Source: Takakia lepidozioides (taxonomy: Eukaryota; Streptophyta; Takakiopsida; Takakiales; Takakiaceae). From it: 64,000 nucleotides of DNA. Under the pieces are notes generated by a model that worked only from the letters and a program-made list of their open reading frames with translations, had not been told where the DNA came from and made no database searches. Below, piece by piece: positions 44,950-56,100 of this stretch (its first letter is position 1; each line of letters begins with the position of its first letter). A program made the position numbers and the translations under genes. The stretch is taken from positions 43,445,053-43,509,052 of the forward strand of contig CM060732.1 of NCBI GenBank assembly GCA_030704615.1. The letters run 5' to 3'.

Positions 44950-45100
44950 CTCCCACTCCATGCTTTCCTGCAACGGGCATTGGCGTACCTGCATCCTGAG
45001 TGCCCAGGGTGTACTGATCTGAAGCCTTCTCACGTTCTCCTTGACAGAAAGGCCAAGACCCGCATCACGACCTTCACATCCCACGCACTACCACAGCATA
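44950..45100 (+). pseudogene. Receptor-like kinase catalytic-loop fragment
   Basis: The frame at 44971 reads 'QRALAYLHPECPG' then 'DLKPSHVLLDRKAKTRITTF', matching kinase subdomains VIa-VII of plant receptor-like kinases (xLxYLHxxC, DLKPxNVLLD). The His-Arg/Cys before Asp is lost, the usual Asn is His and DFG is TF-Thr. This is a short dead fragment. Confidence 0.45.
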
Positions 45101-45387
45101 AGAGCACAGAACGAGAGGAGGGGTGAATCCAGACTGTGAGAACTACATGAACATGTGGGAACCCGAAGATAACCAGGGAACAGGAACCAAGACAAATATT
45201 TTTTTTTAAAAAAAAAAAAAACCTTTTGATCTAATTTAAATGATTTAAAGCCTTGGTCATATCTTTGTCAAATGGACTCTGTTTGACTCAGTTTTTGGGG
45301 GATAGCTGGAAAGGGAAATCTACCTATCTAGACCTGGTTTTTGTTTTTGGGACTCTGCTAAAAATCTATGGAATTTTTAGAGTGTGA

Positions 45388-46218
45388 GTGTGCCATGAAA
45401 GATCCACAATCTGTTCTAGAACCTGTGCTGGTCTATATGAGAGACAAATCTGTGGATGTACTCCTTGCATGGCTGGGGGAAATGAGGACGTAATTGAAGG
45501 GCAGGTCTCTTCTCTTAGCCTGTGCACACAAGGGGACAGGATTTATGTTTCCCAAGGAACTCAGACTGATTTGAGTGGAGAACAGTTGGACGAGTTGATT
45601 GCATACTGGGAGTCAGGCATTAGCAGTAGACAACAGACTGCTGTAGTTGGCATTGAGGGCCTCAATATCGCCTTGGACAGTCAGAACTCTGTTGGAGCCA
45701 GCAGTTCTGCAGCTGTAGGTGAAATACCAAAGTGGGTGAAAGCTAGGCTTGGAACACAGCCAAAGACAGCCCCGGGGACCAAGGTGTTCAGCCACAAGGC
45801 CGTGGTGTACTGGAGCAGAGGAGCAGGAGCTACACAAGTTTGTGCAATCAGACATGGTTGCAGCCGGATACGCTCTGCACAGGGCAACCACGAGCGGGGG
45901 TTCATCAGCAATGACATGTTTGTTGTGCGTGAAGGAGATGCAGTCATTCGCAATGAGGACACCCGCAACCGTCTCAAAGCTTTCGAGTTGAGAGACTATC
46001 AGACCCTACCTTTGTTTTCTTTAGTGTTCAGTGAGCGGGAGATAGGGGAGTATTGCTTTGTCTCTACCTGGCAGAAAGAGGAGGAGGGTTGGTTAGAGCG
46101 AGCTACTGTAGCTTGGGACAAGGTTAGTGGCAGGTTTCTGGACATAGATATACCTCCTACACCTTACCATCATGCAGAGCGAGGCACTTTGAGAGAAGTC
46201 TGGCAGTTGATAGCATAG
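45388..46218 (+). CDS. Uncharacterised 276-residue ORF upstream of the retroelement gag
   Basis: A single open frame with no recognised domain. The N-terminus has a Cys-rich patch (residues 2-30) and an acidic stretch. The C-terminal two-thirds looks globular with 'KWVKARLGTQPKTAPGTKVF', 'NDMFVVREGDAVIRNEDTRN' and 'WQKEEEGWLERATVAWDKVS'. It lies about 500 bp before gag. The minus-oriented gag copy at 57-59 kb has a similar leader but no matching ORF upstream, so it may not be part of the element. It could be a host gene exon, an accessory retroelement ORF or a chance frame in low-complexity-free sequence. Confidence 0.35.
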   Translation: MCHERSTICSRTCAGLYERQICGCTPCMAGGNEDVIEGQVSSLSLCTQGDRIYVSQGTQTDLSGEQLDELIAYWESGISSRQQTAVVGIEGLNIALDSQNSVGASSSAAVGEIPKWVKARLGTQPKTAPGTKVFSHKAVVYWSRGAGATQVCAIRHGCSRIRSAQGNHERGFISNDMFVVREGDAVIRNEDTRNRLKAFELRDYQTLPLFSLVFSEREIGEYCFVSTWQKEEEGWLERATVAWDKVSGRFLDIDIPPTPYHHAERGTLREVWQLIA

Positions 46219-46239
46219 ATCAGGATTAGATCTTGCTTG

Positions 46240-46737
46240 GTCGGGCTTCTATTCTTCCCCTCCATCTCTGTACTATTTTCATTACCTTGTACTTGTACTA
46301 GTTGCCAAAGCCTCTCTTGGTGGAGGCCAGTCAGTCCGGGGTTTTGGGCTGGGATATTCTGCAGGATCAGCATTGCAGCTGGATTTTGGTGTGGGGGTGT
46401 TGATGTTTTGATTTCTTGTGTTTGGATCCCCCCCAACACCTGCATGCTTGACTGTGCGCCATGTTGGTTTTGTGTGGGCGCTTGCTTTCATAGGGATTAG
46501 GCCGGATTTGATCACCGGTCAATCCTAGAGTATGCTGTCGGTGAGGCTGGAGTGATGACCAGCAAGACCACCAGTGTTTCTTCTATGGTGAGGCTGGGTT
46601 GATGACCAGCCAACCATAGGAGTTCTTGCGGTGGATGCAGGTGCAGGTGCCCTGAGCCATTGGGATATGACCCTTAAACTGCAACAGGTGCCCACCCGTG
46701 TCACTATTAGATTAGTACTAGAGCCTTATAGTGTCAC
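46240..46737 (+). repeat. Retroelement leader / 5' LTR-proximal region
   Basis: Homologous, in inverted orientation, to about 58796-59150: shared words include TTCTTGTGTTTGGATCCC, TGTGCGCCATG, TGAGGCTGGGTTGATGACCAG and GCCAACCATAGGAGT. A repeated TGAGGCTGG...GATGACCAGC motif occurs twice. No primer-binding site could be fixed. Confidence 0.5.
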
Positions 46738-48386
46738 GTGGAGGAGGTGCACATTGTGAGTGTCATTACGGAGTTACCCAAGGGTTTTGAGGGGAGTACG
46801 GCTACAGGCAGTAACAGTGAGAGTGGGTTCACAAGACGAGGTATTCGGTTCAGACCACCTTCACCGCCACCCTCAATTACTGTAGAGTCAGACACAGACT
46901 CGGAGGCTTCATCAACAGGTGTGCACTTTCATTCGCCATTGTTGTGGGACGACATGGAGGAGATGTATGGAGCTACCAAGGGGCCTCGTAGGTACTCTGG
47001 AGCTGTGGGCACAATCGAGTTGGATGACTTTATCCAGGAGTTCGACAGCTGGTGTGATTTGCAGCAGATGCGCAATCCACAGCTATTCACCCCATTCATG
47101 GCGTGGAAGGGACTGTTCCAGCATTTGGAAGGCCCGCCTATGGACGATTACCACGAGTTCAGGCGAGGACATGAAGCAGAGATTGAGGAGTGGAGGATGT
47201 ATTGGTCACCTGACTACGTCTCCATTACTCGAGGCACGACGCGACCAGTAGCTGCATCAGTACCAATAGCTCCCACTGCCAGCACTAGTAGTGGAGCAAG
47301 TAGTGCTGGTACTTCTGCAGGTGGTACCAGTTCAAAAGGTGCTACTACTCCTCCTGCCACAACTACAACACATGTGCCTAGATTCAACCCGGTGGTGGAG
47401 TTCTTCCAGGAGTTGCGGAGGAACTACCAAGGTGTACGGACAGAGAAGCTGCGAAGTTTGCAAGACTTCCAGCGCAAACCCAGTGAGAGCCTGCGAGAGG
47501 CGTACACTCGTATGAGGCGCTTGATAAGTGTGACCCAAGGGGTTACTGAAGCTCAGGCAATCCAGTTTTGGTATGGAATTCTGGACAAGGAGCTCAAGAG
47601 AAGGGTGCGAGATGCAACCCTGTTACAAGCAGCCCAACCCACATTAGCAGATGTTTTTCTGCTGGCTGAGCGGATTGAGCTCAACATGGTGGAGAGCGAG
47701 TTGTTACAATTGGATTTGGCAAGGACATGCCTGTACGGGGCACAGCTGTCAGCCCACAGCACAAGGGACTGCCCAACAGCGTGGTCAGGGGGGCAAGGTT
47801 GCCCAGCCCAAGTTCCATGGAGCTTACAGGGGACCTCAGGTGCAGAGGCCCGTGGCATCTTTTGCAGGCCAACAGCAACCAGGGTGATATGTTGGACATG
47901 TGGAGGACCCCATGTCAAGAGAGATTGCCCAGAGAGTGGCAGAAGGCCGGCACAAGCACAGCCTGCACAGTTGCAGTGTGGGCATTGTGGCAAGTATGGG
48001 CATGGAGATGCCCAGTGTTATGACTTGCATCCTGAGTTGCGCCCAGGCCAGTTCCAAGGGAACAATGGTGGCCGGGGGCGAGGTGGACCAGCCCAAGAGG
48101 ACGAGGTGGTCGGGCACGAGGTGCAGGCCAAGGGCAAGCTCAACATGGCCAAGGACGCGGAGGTCAGGGTGTTGACCAAGGCATGGCCAACCGGCTTCAG
48201 CAGCTAGAGCAGAGGCTCGCTGCCATGGCTATAGCTCAGGCGGTACCGCTCCCAGGCGGGATGGTCCACCTCCTGCTCCTGAGGGAGGAGATATGGGAGG
48301 CATGGGATTTTGTGCGGAGCAGCACTACCACTAGAGCAGGTGGAGTCTGCTGCAGCCGTGACTCGAGGAGCAGCACGAGTTCCTGA
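46738..48386 (+). CDS. Retroelement Gag with two CCHC zinc knuckles, frameshifted
   Basis: Starts GTG/near ATG 46738 and reads a capsid-like region including 'MYGATKGPRRYSGAVGTIEL', 'DDYHEFRRGHEAEIEEW', a Ser/Thr/Ala linker (170-215) and 'TEKLRSLQDFQRKPSESLRE', typical of Ty3 Gag. Two knuckles follow: 'CWTCGGPHVKRDC' and 'CGHCGKYGHGDAQC', of the CxxCxxxxHxxxxC kind for RNA packaging. Frame slips occur near 47690 and 48080; the original frame resumes as 'MANRLQQLEQRLAAMAI' (48183). The minus-strand copy at 57-58.8 kb confirms the ancestral reading. Confidence 0.8.
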
Positions 48387-48870
48387 GCCACGAGGTGCAG
48401 AGGTGGAATTGGATCCACAGCGTGGGGAGGCAAGCCGTCAGGCAAGGCTTCCTCAGTCATTCACATTGGCGGAGACTGTGTCGACGCCATCCATGGCACC
48501 TAGTTCTCGCCCGACTGTTACCGAGGCGGAGGTTACTATGCCATTGGGGAGAGCTACACGTGCAGCACTGACACCTGCTGCCAAGGCTAGTGCGGCCGGT
48601 GTTTTTTGGGGGCAGCCACCTCTGTGTGTCAAGCCCCACTGTTTCTCGCAACAATGATTGCGACGCCGGGGTGAGACCAGCTGCAGTGTTCAGACTAGCA
48701 GCAACACTCTGTGAGAGTGGGGAGGTCACTTCATCTTCTGCGGAGTTAGTGGAAGGTGTAGTGGCAGAGGGATCCTCGGATTTGAGGGTCAAGACTGCCA
48801 CGGCTGCGCCATGGCAAGCTGCAGCTGCCAGGTTGACGGAGCTGCCAGCTAGGCCAGCCTTGAGCGCGCC

Positions 48871-49458
48871 ATGGTGACACCTGGAGTTGTCTTGTTAGAC
48901 AACCAGGGAGGCATTTTCACTTTGAGTGGACCGGCAGGCAAGAACCGGCCACTGCGGGTCTTGTTGGACTCAGGAGCTCAGCCACTGATGTTGGGCAGAG
49001 CTGCTATTGCAGGTTTGGGCCTCATGGAGGCGGATATGGAGCCTTGTCCTTTCCAGATACAGACATCTCTGGGAGGATCAGAGCAGGCTCGCGGCATGAC
49101 ACGGCATCAGTTGGCTATTAGACTGCAGCCGGATCATCCTGTAGATGGCTCAGTGATGCGAGCCAAGGCCATTGTGACAGACGCGGTCTCTTACGATGTC
49201 CTCGTTGGTGGGGCAGTGTTATACCCCATGGGCTTCACCCTGGATTTCTGGGAGGAGTCAGCATCCTACAGGCCTGGATGGCAGTCAGGGGATGGTCGCC
49301 GTGCACAGCTCCCTGTGACATTCATTGGGGGTATTGCAGCTGCCCAGCGGGGCAAGATGCCAACACTAGCCGCCTTCACAGCTGCAGTTAGTTGGCCTGG
49401 AGAGTTGCTGGAAGGCAATGCCCATGCAGAGGATGTGCCACCTCCAGCAGCAGGATGA
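48871..49458 (+). CDS. Retropepsin-like aspartic protease domain
   Basis: A 195-residue frame with 'PLRVLLDSGAQPLMLGRAAI', the DSG active-site loop of retropepsins, and a second hydrophobic-hydrophobic-Gly segment 'YDVLVGGAVLYPMGF' near residue 115. It processes the Gag-Pol polyprotein in active elements. Between gag and this frame (48387-48870) is poorly conserved linker sequence with no domain. Confidence 0.75.
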   Translation: MVTPGVVLLDNQGGIFTLSGPAGKNRPLRVLLDSGAQPLMLGRAAIAGLGLMEADMEPCPFQIQTSLGGSEQARGMTRHQLAIRLQPDHPVDGSVMRAKAIVTDAVSYDVLVGGAVLYPMGFTLDFWEESASYRPGWQSGDGRRAQLPVTFIGGIAAAQRGKMPTLAAFTAAVSWPGELLEGNAHAEDVPPPAAG

Positions 49459-50919
49459 CATGCATGGTACGGCGGAGTTGCCTGCCATGGTTGCTCACAC
49501 TCCGTTGTGGGGTACGAGCAAGGATTTGCAGCAAGCTGCTGATGGACGGGTGCAACAAGCTTGGGAAGAAGCTTTTTGTACCGTCAGGAGAGGAGGAGAG
49601 TGCGGTGATTGCACCAGGGCCACCTCAGTTGTCGCCATTGGACACCACACCTCTTGTGTGGCAGCGGCCGGATGAAGGCATTTGCCTTCTGGACTTGTTT
49701 GGCGGGATCAGCACCGGATTGGCTGCTGTGCTACAGGCAGGTGTGCGGGTAAGGCGTTACCTGTATGTGGAGAGGGATGAGACTGCACGACGCGTCTCAC
49801 TGCGCCATGTGGCTCAGTTGGTACAGCAGTACCCTGACTTGTTGCCTGTGTCTGCAGTTCGTGGATACCAACAAGCCTTGCCAGCAGACATTTCCTTGTT
49901 GGGGGCGCAAGATTTGGAGCAGGTTGGCTCCATTGATCTGATAGTGGCAGGTTGGCCCTGCCAAGGGCATTCATCAGCCGGGCATGGCAATGGATTGCGA
50001 GACTCGAGGACGGGTCTGTTTTGGGAGATGGTGCGGATTTTGCGCTGCTTGCAGCTTCATCAAGCTGTATCTCCAGCATACATCTTGGAGAATGTTGATG
50101 GGTGATTCTCGGGCCAGGGTGATGGCCAGTGTGCATCAAGTCCGGTCGTGGCTTGGGTCAGCAGTGTTGCTGGATGCAGCTGCAGTGGGGTCACGGGCTC
50201 ATCGTCCACGACTATGGTGGACTAACTTGATGCCACCCGTGCTCAAGCGTGCATTTGATGGGGTGCAGCGGCCAGCACACCTCACCGTGGATGGCATTTT
50301 GGACACAGGAAGGCAGTCTCAACGTGTGAGACACGATGACCGTTTCGCCTTTGGCAGTGGTCAACAGGGTGGGTCAACCACGAGCAGCATTACCTACACT
50401 GCTCAGCTTCCCAGGATCCCATGCTTTTCGGGATGGTGGGACCTGGCCTCTGTGGGATGCTCAGTTGCAGCAGTTAGTGGAGCCTAATGCCGACGAGCGA
50501 GAGCGGGCTATGGGTTTTCCACTGGGACCACGGCGGTGCCTTCTCTTTCTGAGGCATCACGTCGTCAGGTGTTGGGGCAAGCAATGGATCTCAATTGCTT
50601 GACCTGGATTGTCAGCTTGGCTATGGCTGAGCAACGTAGAGTGCGGAGTGCACTTCCCTTGACGGTCTCTCTGCCTACCGAGACGGTACAGGCAGCGAGT
50701 GGGGGCGAGCCGGTGAGGACCACGAGGTGTAGACATCCATGGCACACGTGGGAGGTGCTCGAGGTTCAGAGGGAGTTGGCAGCGAAGGCAGCTGTGATGG
50801 ATGAGGTTGGGGATTCTTCTCGGGATGAGGAGGTTCTCAATGATGAGATGATGGGGCAGGATGAGGCCTTGTCATTGACTGAGCAGGAAGGGGGTACTGC
50901 TCAAGAGGTTGCAGCATAG
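49440..50919 (+). pseudogene. Cytosine-C5 DNA methyltransferase domain in a Ty3 retrotransposon, frameshifted
   Basis: Motif I 'LLDLFGGISTGLAAVLQAGV' (about 49686-49745, SAM binding), motif IV 'AGWPCQGHSSAG' with the catalytic Cys codon 49959-49961, 'GLRDSRTGLFWEMVRILR', and motif VI 'YILENV' (50088-50096). Motif VIII-like 'GSRAHRPRLWWTNL' comes next, and IX-X 'DERERAMGFPLG' with 'SRRQVLGQAMDLN'. All motifs are in the usual order in one domain of about 450 residues. The 'GxRxSRTGLFWE' and 'RARxWWTN'-like blocks look nearer DNMT3/DRM than DNMT1, an inference by eye. Frameshifts near 50100, 50345 and 50525 break this copy. It sits between protease and RT, so it would have been made as part of the polyprotein. 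Confidence 0.85.
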
Positions 50920-50989
50920 CAACCACGGGACGCGTCCTCTACCTCTAAGCCCACTGGACTTAAGGTTGCAGTTACGGAGGACAATTGGG

Positions 50990-51752
50990 AGCCTGACATT
51001 GGACCCATTGTCACCGGAGGAGAGAGACGACGTATACGGCGGTTCCTGAGGGCTTACAGGAATTGCTTTGCCTTCAGTTTGAAGGACTTGGGAGCACTGA
51101 AGGGTCAAGAGATCCGTATTGAGTTGGCCACTGACACGCCAATCTTTCGGAGACCCTATAGATACAGTGACATGGAGAGGTCTTTGATTCAGATGAGGAC
51201 TCAAGATCTCTGGGAGGCAGGTTTGGTGGAGCTCTCTGGTGGAGAGTATGCTTCAGCCACAGTGATGCCAGCTAAGAAGGATGTCTATGGCAATTGGACG
51301 GAGAGACGTATGTGCGGTGATTACCGGCCTGTAAATCGTCAGACCAAGTCCGATAGGTATGCCATGCCAACACCAGAGGAGATCTTTGATGCCATTGGGC
51401 ATTCCAAGGTCTTTAGCACGTTGGATTTACGATCCGGATATCACCAGTTGCCGATCAAGGAGGCGGATAAGCAAAAGACGGCATTCTGGGGGATCAATGA
51501 GCACGGGAAGGATTGCCTATACCAGTGGCGGTTCTTACCATTTGGGCTTAAAAACGCTCCCGCTGAGTTTCAAAGAGTCATGGACAGGATTCTAGCAGGG
51601 GTGGAGTTTGCTCGGTGCTACATAGATGACATCATCATCTTTAGTGCTACGGTGGAGGAGCATGAGAGACACCTTCAGGGGGTATTTGAGCGCTTGAGGA
51701 CGCACGGATTGAAGTTACATCCGGGCAAGTGCAAGTTTTTCCACAACCATTG
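50990..51752 (+). CDS. Retroelement reverse transcriptase domain
   Basis: Continuous frame with 'DTPIFRRPYRYS', 'GLVELSGGEYASATVMPAKK', 'RMCGDYRPVNRQTKSDRYAM', 'FSTLDLRSGYHQLPI', 'WRFLPFGLKNAPAEFQRVMD' and catalytic 'CYIDDIIIFS'. Typical Ty3/gypsy RT in full. A frame slip at about 51750 leads into the connection domain ('GLANYYRRFVKGFS'). Confidence 0.9.
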
Positions 51753-52470
51753 AGTATCTGGGTCACATGATATATCCTGGAGGATTGGGGGTACAGCAGA
51801 CTAAGGTAGAGTCCATTGCACAGGTTCCACGCCCCACGGATGTGAGCCGAGTTCGAGCTTTCATGGGGTTAGCAAACTATTACAGACGGTTTGTTAAGGG
51901 ATTTAGTGCCATTGCAAAGGCTCTAACCAAGCTGACCAAGGTGGACCAGGAGTGGCAGTGGGAAGATGAGCAAGAACAAGCTTTTCAAGAGCTCAAGGCG
52001 AGGTTGACCTCGGCGCCCATCTTGAGACGACCTATCAGGGGCGTCCTTTTCAGCTGCATACAGATTGGAGCATGCTGGGGCTTGGAGCGGTGCTCACACA
52101 GGTGGATGATGAGGGAAGAGAGTTCGTAGTGGCTTATGCTAGCCGCTCGAACAATGCTGCAGAGTCTAAGTATAGCTCATATGAGGGAGAATGCTTAGCT
52201 GCAGTGTGGGCCGTGGCACACTTCAGGTGCTATCTATACGGCAATCTCTTCACCCTTGTCACGGATCACCAACCACTCAAGTGGTTGATGGAGTCAGACA
52301 AGCTTACGGGGAAGCTTGCACGGTGGGCACTCATCCTTCAAGAGTATGACTTTCAGGTGGTGCATCGACCGGGTTTGGTCAATCGAAATGCAGATGGGTT
52401 GAGTCGCAATCCATGCACGAGCCAGCAGGATGACACTGGAGCTCGGTGGCATGGTGAGACGGACGAGGAG
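51753..52470 (+). CDS. Retroelement connection and RNase H domains, frameshifted
   Basis: 51767-52060 holds 'PRPTDVSRVRAFMGLANYYR' and 'FQELKARLTSAPIL'. After a slip near 52050, 'VVAYASRSNNAAESKYS', 'YEGECLAAVWAVAHFR' and 'TDHQPLKWLM' give the RNase H Glu and Asp residues. It degrades the RNA template in active elements. Confidence 0.85.
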
Positions 52471-52625
52471 ATGGTGCCCGGATGGCATGCATCTGCATTT
52501 CTGTGTATCTTGGCAGCGGAAGGCCAGGTTGGACCTACAACAGGGATGACTGTAGATCAAGTGTCTGAGGACCCTGAGGCCAGCAATGAGCAGGTGGCGC
52601 CAAAGATATACATGAGGATTCAGTT

Positions 52626-53142
52626 GTGTTGGACTACCTCCGCAGTGGAGACACGGCAGCCACTATGACTGCCAAGGAGAGGGATCGGATCCTACAACGA
52701 GCCAAGAGGTTCAGGTGGGAGGGGACACACCTGCTCCGAGTGTGGGAGGATGGTCGAGTGAGGATTGTGCCTCACCCAACACAGCGGGCACGGTTAGTGC
52801 GGCATGCCCATGAGGAGTTGGGGCATTTTGGGGTGCGACGCACTCATAGTCTACTGCAGGGGCAGTATTGGTGGCGTGGTATGCACACAGAGGTGCAACA
52901 ATTTGTGGCTAGGTGCATGGTGTGTGACAGGGTGCGTGCTTCATTCAACGCCCCTACTCCACAATTGCACCCTCTTCCGATCATGGGATTGGGCTACAGG
53001 TGGAGTCTTGACTTCGCAGGGCCGTTGCCACTGACCATGCGCCACAACAAGTACGTGTTGGTGATGGTGGAGCACTTCTCCAAGTGGATTGAATTGGTTC
53101 CATTGCCTGATAAGGCTAGTGAGGGAGCTGCGTATGCATTCA
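52626..53142 (+). CDS. Retroelement integrase, N-terminal part, cut by tandem-duplication junction
   Basis: Contains the HHCC zinc module 'HEELGHFGVRRTHSLLQG' ... 'CMVC' and the start of the DDE core 'YRWSLDFAGPLPLT'. At 53143 it jumps into methyltransferase sequence equivalent to 50377. The rest of integrase is found only in the second copy. Confidence 0.85.
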
Positions 53143-56100
53143 CCACGAGCAGCACTACCTACACTGCTCAACTTCCCAGGATCGCATGCTTTCCGGGATA
53201 ATGGACCTGGCCTCCTGTGGGATGCTTAGTTGCAGCAGTTAATGGAGCCTAATGCGGACGAGTGCGAGCGGGCTATGGGTTTTTCCATTGGGACCACGGC
53301 GGTGCCTTCTCTTTCTGAGGCATCACGTCGTCAGGTGTTGGGGCAAGTGATGGATCTAAATTGCTTGACCTGGATTATCAGTTTGGCTATGGCTGAGCAA
53401 CGTAGAGTGCAGAGTGCACTTCCCTTGACGGTCTCTCTACCTACCGAGACGGTACAGGCAGTGAGTGGGGGCGAGCCGGTGAGGACCATGGGGTGTAGAC
53501 ATCCATGGCACACGTGGGAGGTGCTCAAGGTTCAGAGGGAGTTGGCAGCCAAGGCGGCTGTGATGGATGAGGTTGGGGATTCTTCTCGGGTTGAGGAGGT
53601 CATTAAGGATGAGATGATAGGGCAGGATGAGGCCTTGTCATTGACTAAGCAGGCAGGGAGTACTGCTCATGAGATTGCGGCATAGCAACCACGGGACGCG
53701 TCTCCTACCTCTAAGTCTGCTGGACTTACGTTGCACTTATGGAGGACAATTAGGAACCTGACATTGGACCCATTGTGACTGGAGGAGAGAGACGACGTAT
53801 ACGGCGGTTCCTGAGGGCTTACCTGAATTGCTTTGCCTTTAGTTTGAAGGATTTGGGAGCACTGAAGGGTCAGGAGATTCGTATTGAGTTGGCCACGGAC
53901 ACGCCAATCTTTCGGAGACCCTATAGATACAGTGACATGAAGAGGTCTTTGATTCAGATGAGGACTCAAGATCTCTGGGAGGCTGGTTTGGTGGAGCTCT
54001 CTGGTGGAGAGTATGCTTCAGCCACGGTGATGCCAGCCAAGAAGGATGTCTATGGCAATTGGACGGAGAGACGTATGTGCGGTGACTACCAGCCTGTAAA
54101 TCGTCAGACCAAGTCCGATAAGTATGCCATGCCCACACCTGATGAGATCTTTGATGCCATTGGGCATGCCAAGGTCTTTAGCACTTTGGACTTTTGATTG
54201 ATCCCCCAGAATGCCGTCTTCTGCTTGTCCGCCTCCTTGATCGGCAACTGGTGATATCCGCAAGGTTGAGAGAGTCCATTTTCTTGACTTTGTTCTAACT
54301 CATATATTAAAAAAATCCATAACGTCTTTTTTCATGGATTGTGACAATTCCTTATGGACTTTTTAAAAGTCCATAGCATCTAGAGATTTTGGTTTTTGAT
54401 AATGAGATTTAAAAGTGTGAAAGTATATATAGATGAGCCTCTATATATGAGTCCCTTTTTATTGATGACATTGTCATGTAGGAGTATGATAATTTACCAC
54501 TATTCTATATCTGGGAAAAACAATGTTGTGACAGCAAAAAATGGTGCCTATATCAGTGGCGGTTCTTACCATTCGGGCTTAAGAACGCTCCTGCAGAGTT
54601 CCGAAGAGTCATGGACAGGATTCTAGCAGGGGTAGACTTTGCTCGGTGCTACATAGATGGCATCATCATCTTTAGCGCTACGGTGGAGGAGCACGAGAGA
54701 CACCTTCAGGTGGTGTTTGAGCGCTTGAGAGCGCACGGATTGAAATTACATCCGGGGAAGTGCAAGTTCTTCCACAACCAGATTGAGTATCTGGGCCATA
54801 TGATATATCCTAGAAGATTGGGGATGCAGCAGACTAAGGTAGAGACCATTGCACAGATTCCACGCCCCACGGATGTGAGCCGAGTTCGAACTTTCATGGG
54901 GTTGGCAAACTACTATAGACGGTTTGTCAAGGGATTTAGTGCTATTGCAAAGGCTCTAACCAAGCTGACAAAGGTAGACCAGGAGTGGCAGTGGGAAGAT
55001 AAGCAAGAGCGAGCTTTTCAGGAGCTCAAGGCGAGGTTGACCTCGGCGCCCATCTTGAGACGACCTATCAAGGGGCATCTCTTTCAGCTGCATACAGATT
55101 GGAGCATGTTGGGGCTTGGAGCGGTGCCACATAGGTGGAGGATGAGGGAAGAGAGTTCGTAGTGGCTTATGCTAGCCGCTCACAACATGCTTCAGAGTAC
55201 TAATTATAGCTCATATGAGGGGAGTGCTTAGCTTGCAATGGGGGGCCGTGGCACACTTCAGGTGCTCTCTATATACGACCAATCTCTTCACTCTTGTCAC
55301 GGATCACCAGCCACTTCAAGCGTTGATGGGGTGTCAGTACCAAGCTTATGGGGAAGCTTGCATGGTGGGCACTTATACTCCAAGAGTATGACTTTCAGGT
55401 TGTGCATCGACCGGGTTTGGTCAATAGGGATGCGGATGGATTGAGTCGCAATCCATGCACGGCCAGCAAGATGACACTGAGCTCGGTGGCATGGTGAGAC
55501 AGACGAGGGGGAGATGGGTGCTATGATGGCATGTTGCATCTGCCCTTTTGTGTATCTTTAGCATCGGGGTAGGTCAGGTTGGACCTACAACAGGGATTAA
55601 TGTAGACGGAGTGTCTGAGGACCCTGAGGCAGTGATGAGTCATGTGGTGCCAGAGATATCCATGAGATTCGGTTGTATTTGATACCTCCGCACTGGAGAC
55701 ACGACAGCTAGTGTGACTGCCAAGGAGAGGGATCGGATCCTGCACAAGCTACGAGGTTCAAGTGGGAGGGGATACACCTGCTACGAATGTGGGAGGGTGG
55801 TCGGGTGAGAATCGTGCCTCACCCAACCCAGCGTGCACGGTTGGTGCGGCATGCCCCATGAGGAGTTGGGCATTTTGGAGTGCGACGCAGTCATAGTCTC
55901 TTGCAGGGGCATTATGGAGGCGTGGTATTCCATCTAGGGGCAAACAGTTTGTGGCTAGGTGCATGGTGTGTGACGGGTGCGAGCTTTCTCCATTCAACGC
56001 CCCTACACCACAATTGCAATCTTTTACCCATCATGGGATTGGGCTACAGGTGGAGTCTTGACTTCGCAGGGGCCGTTGCCACTGACGATGCGCCACCACA

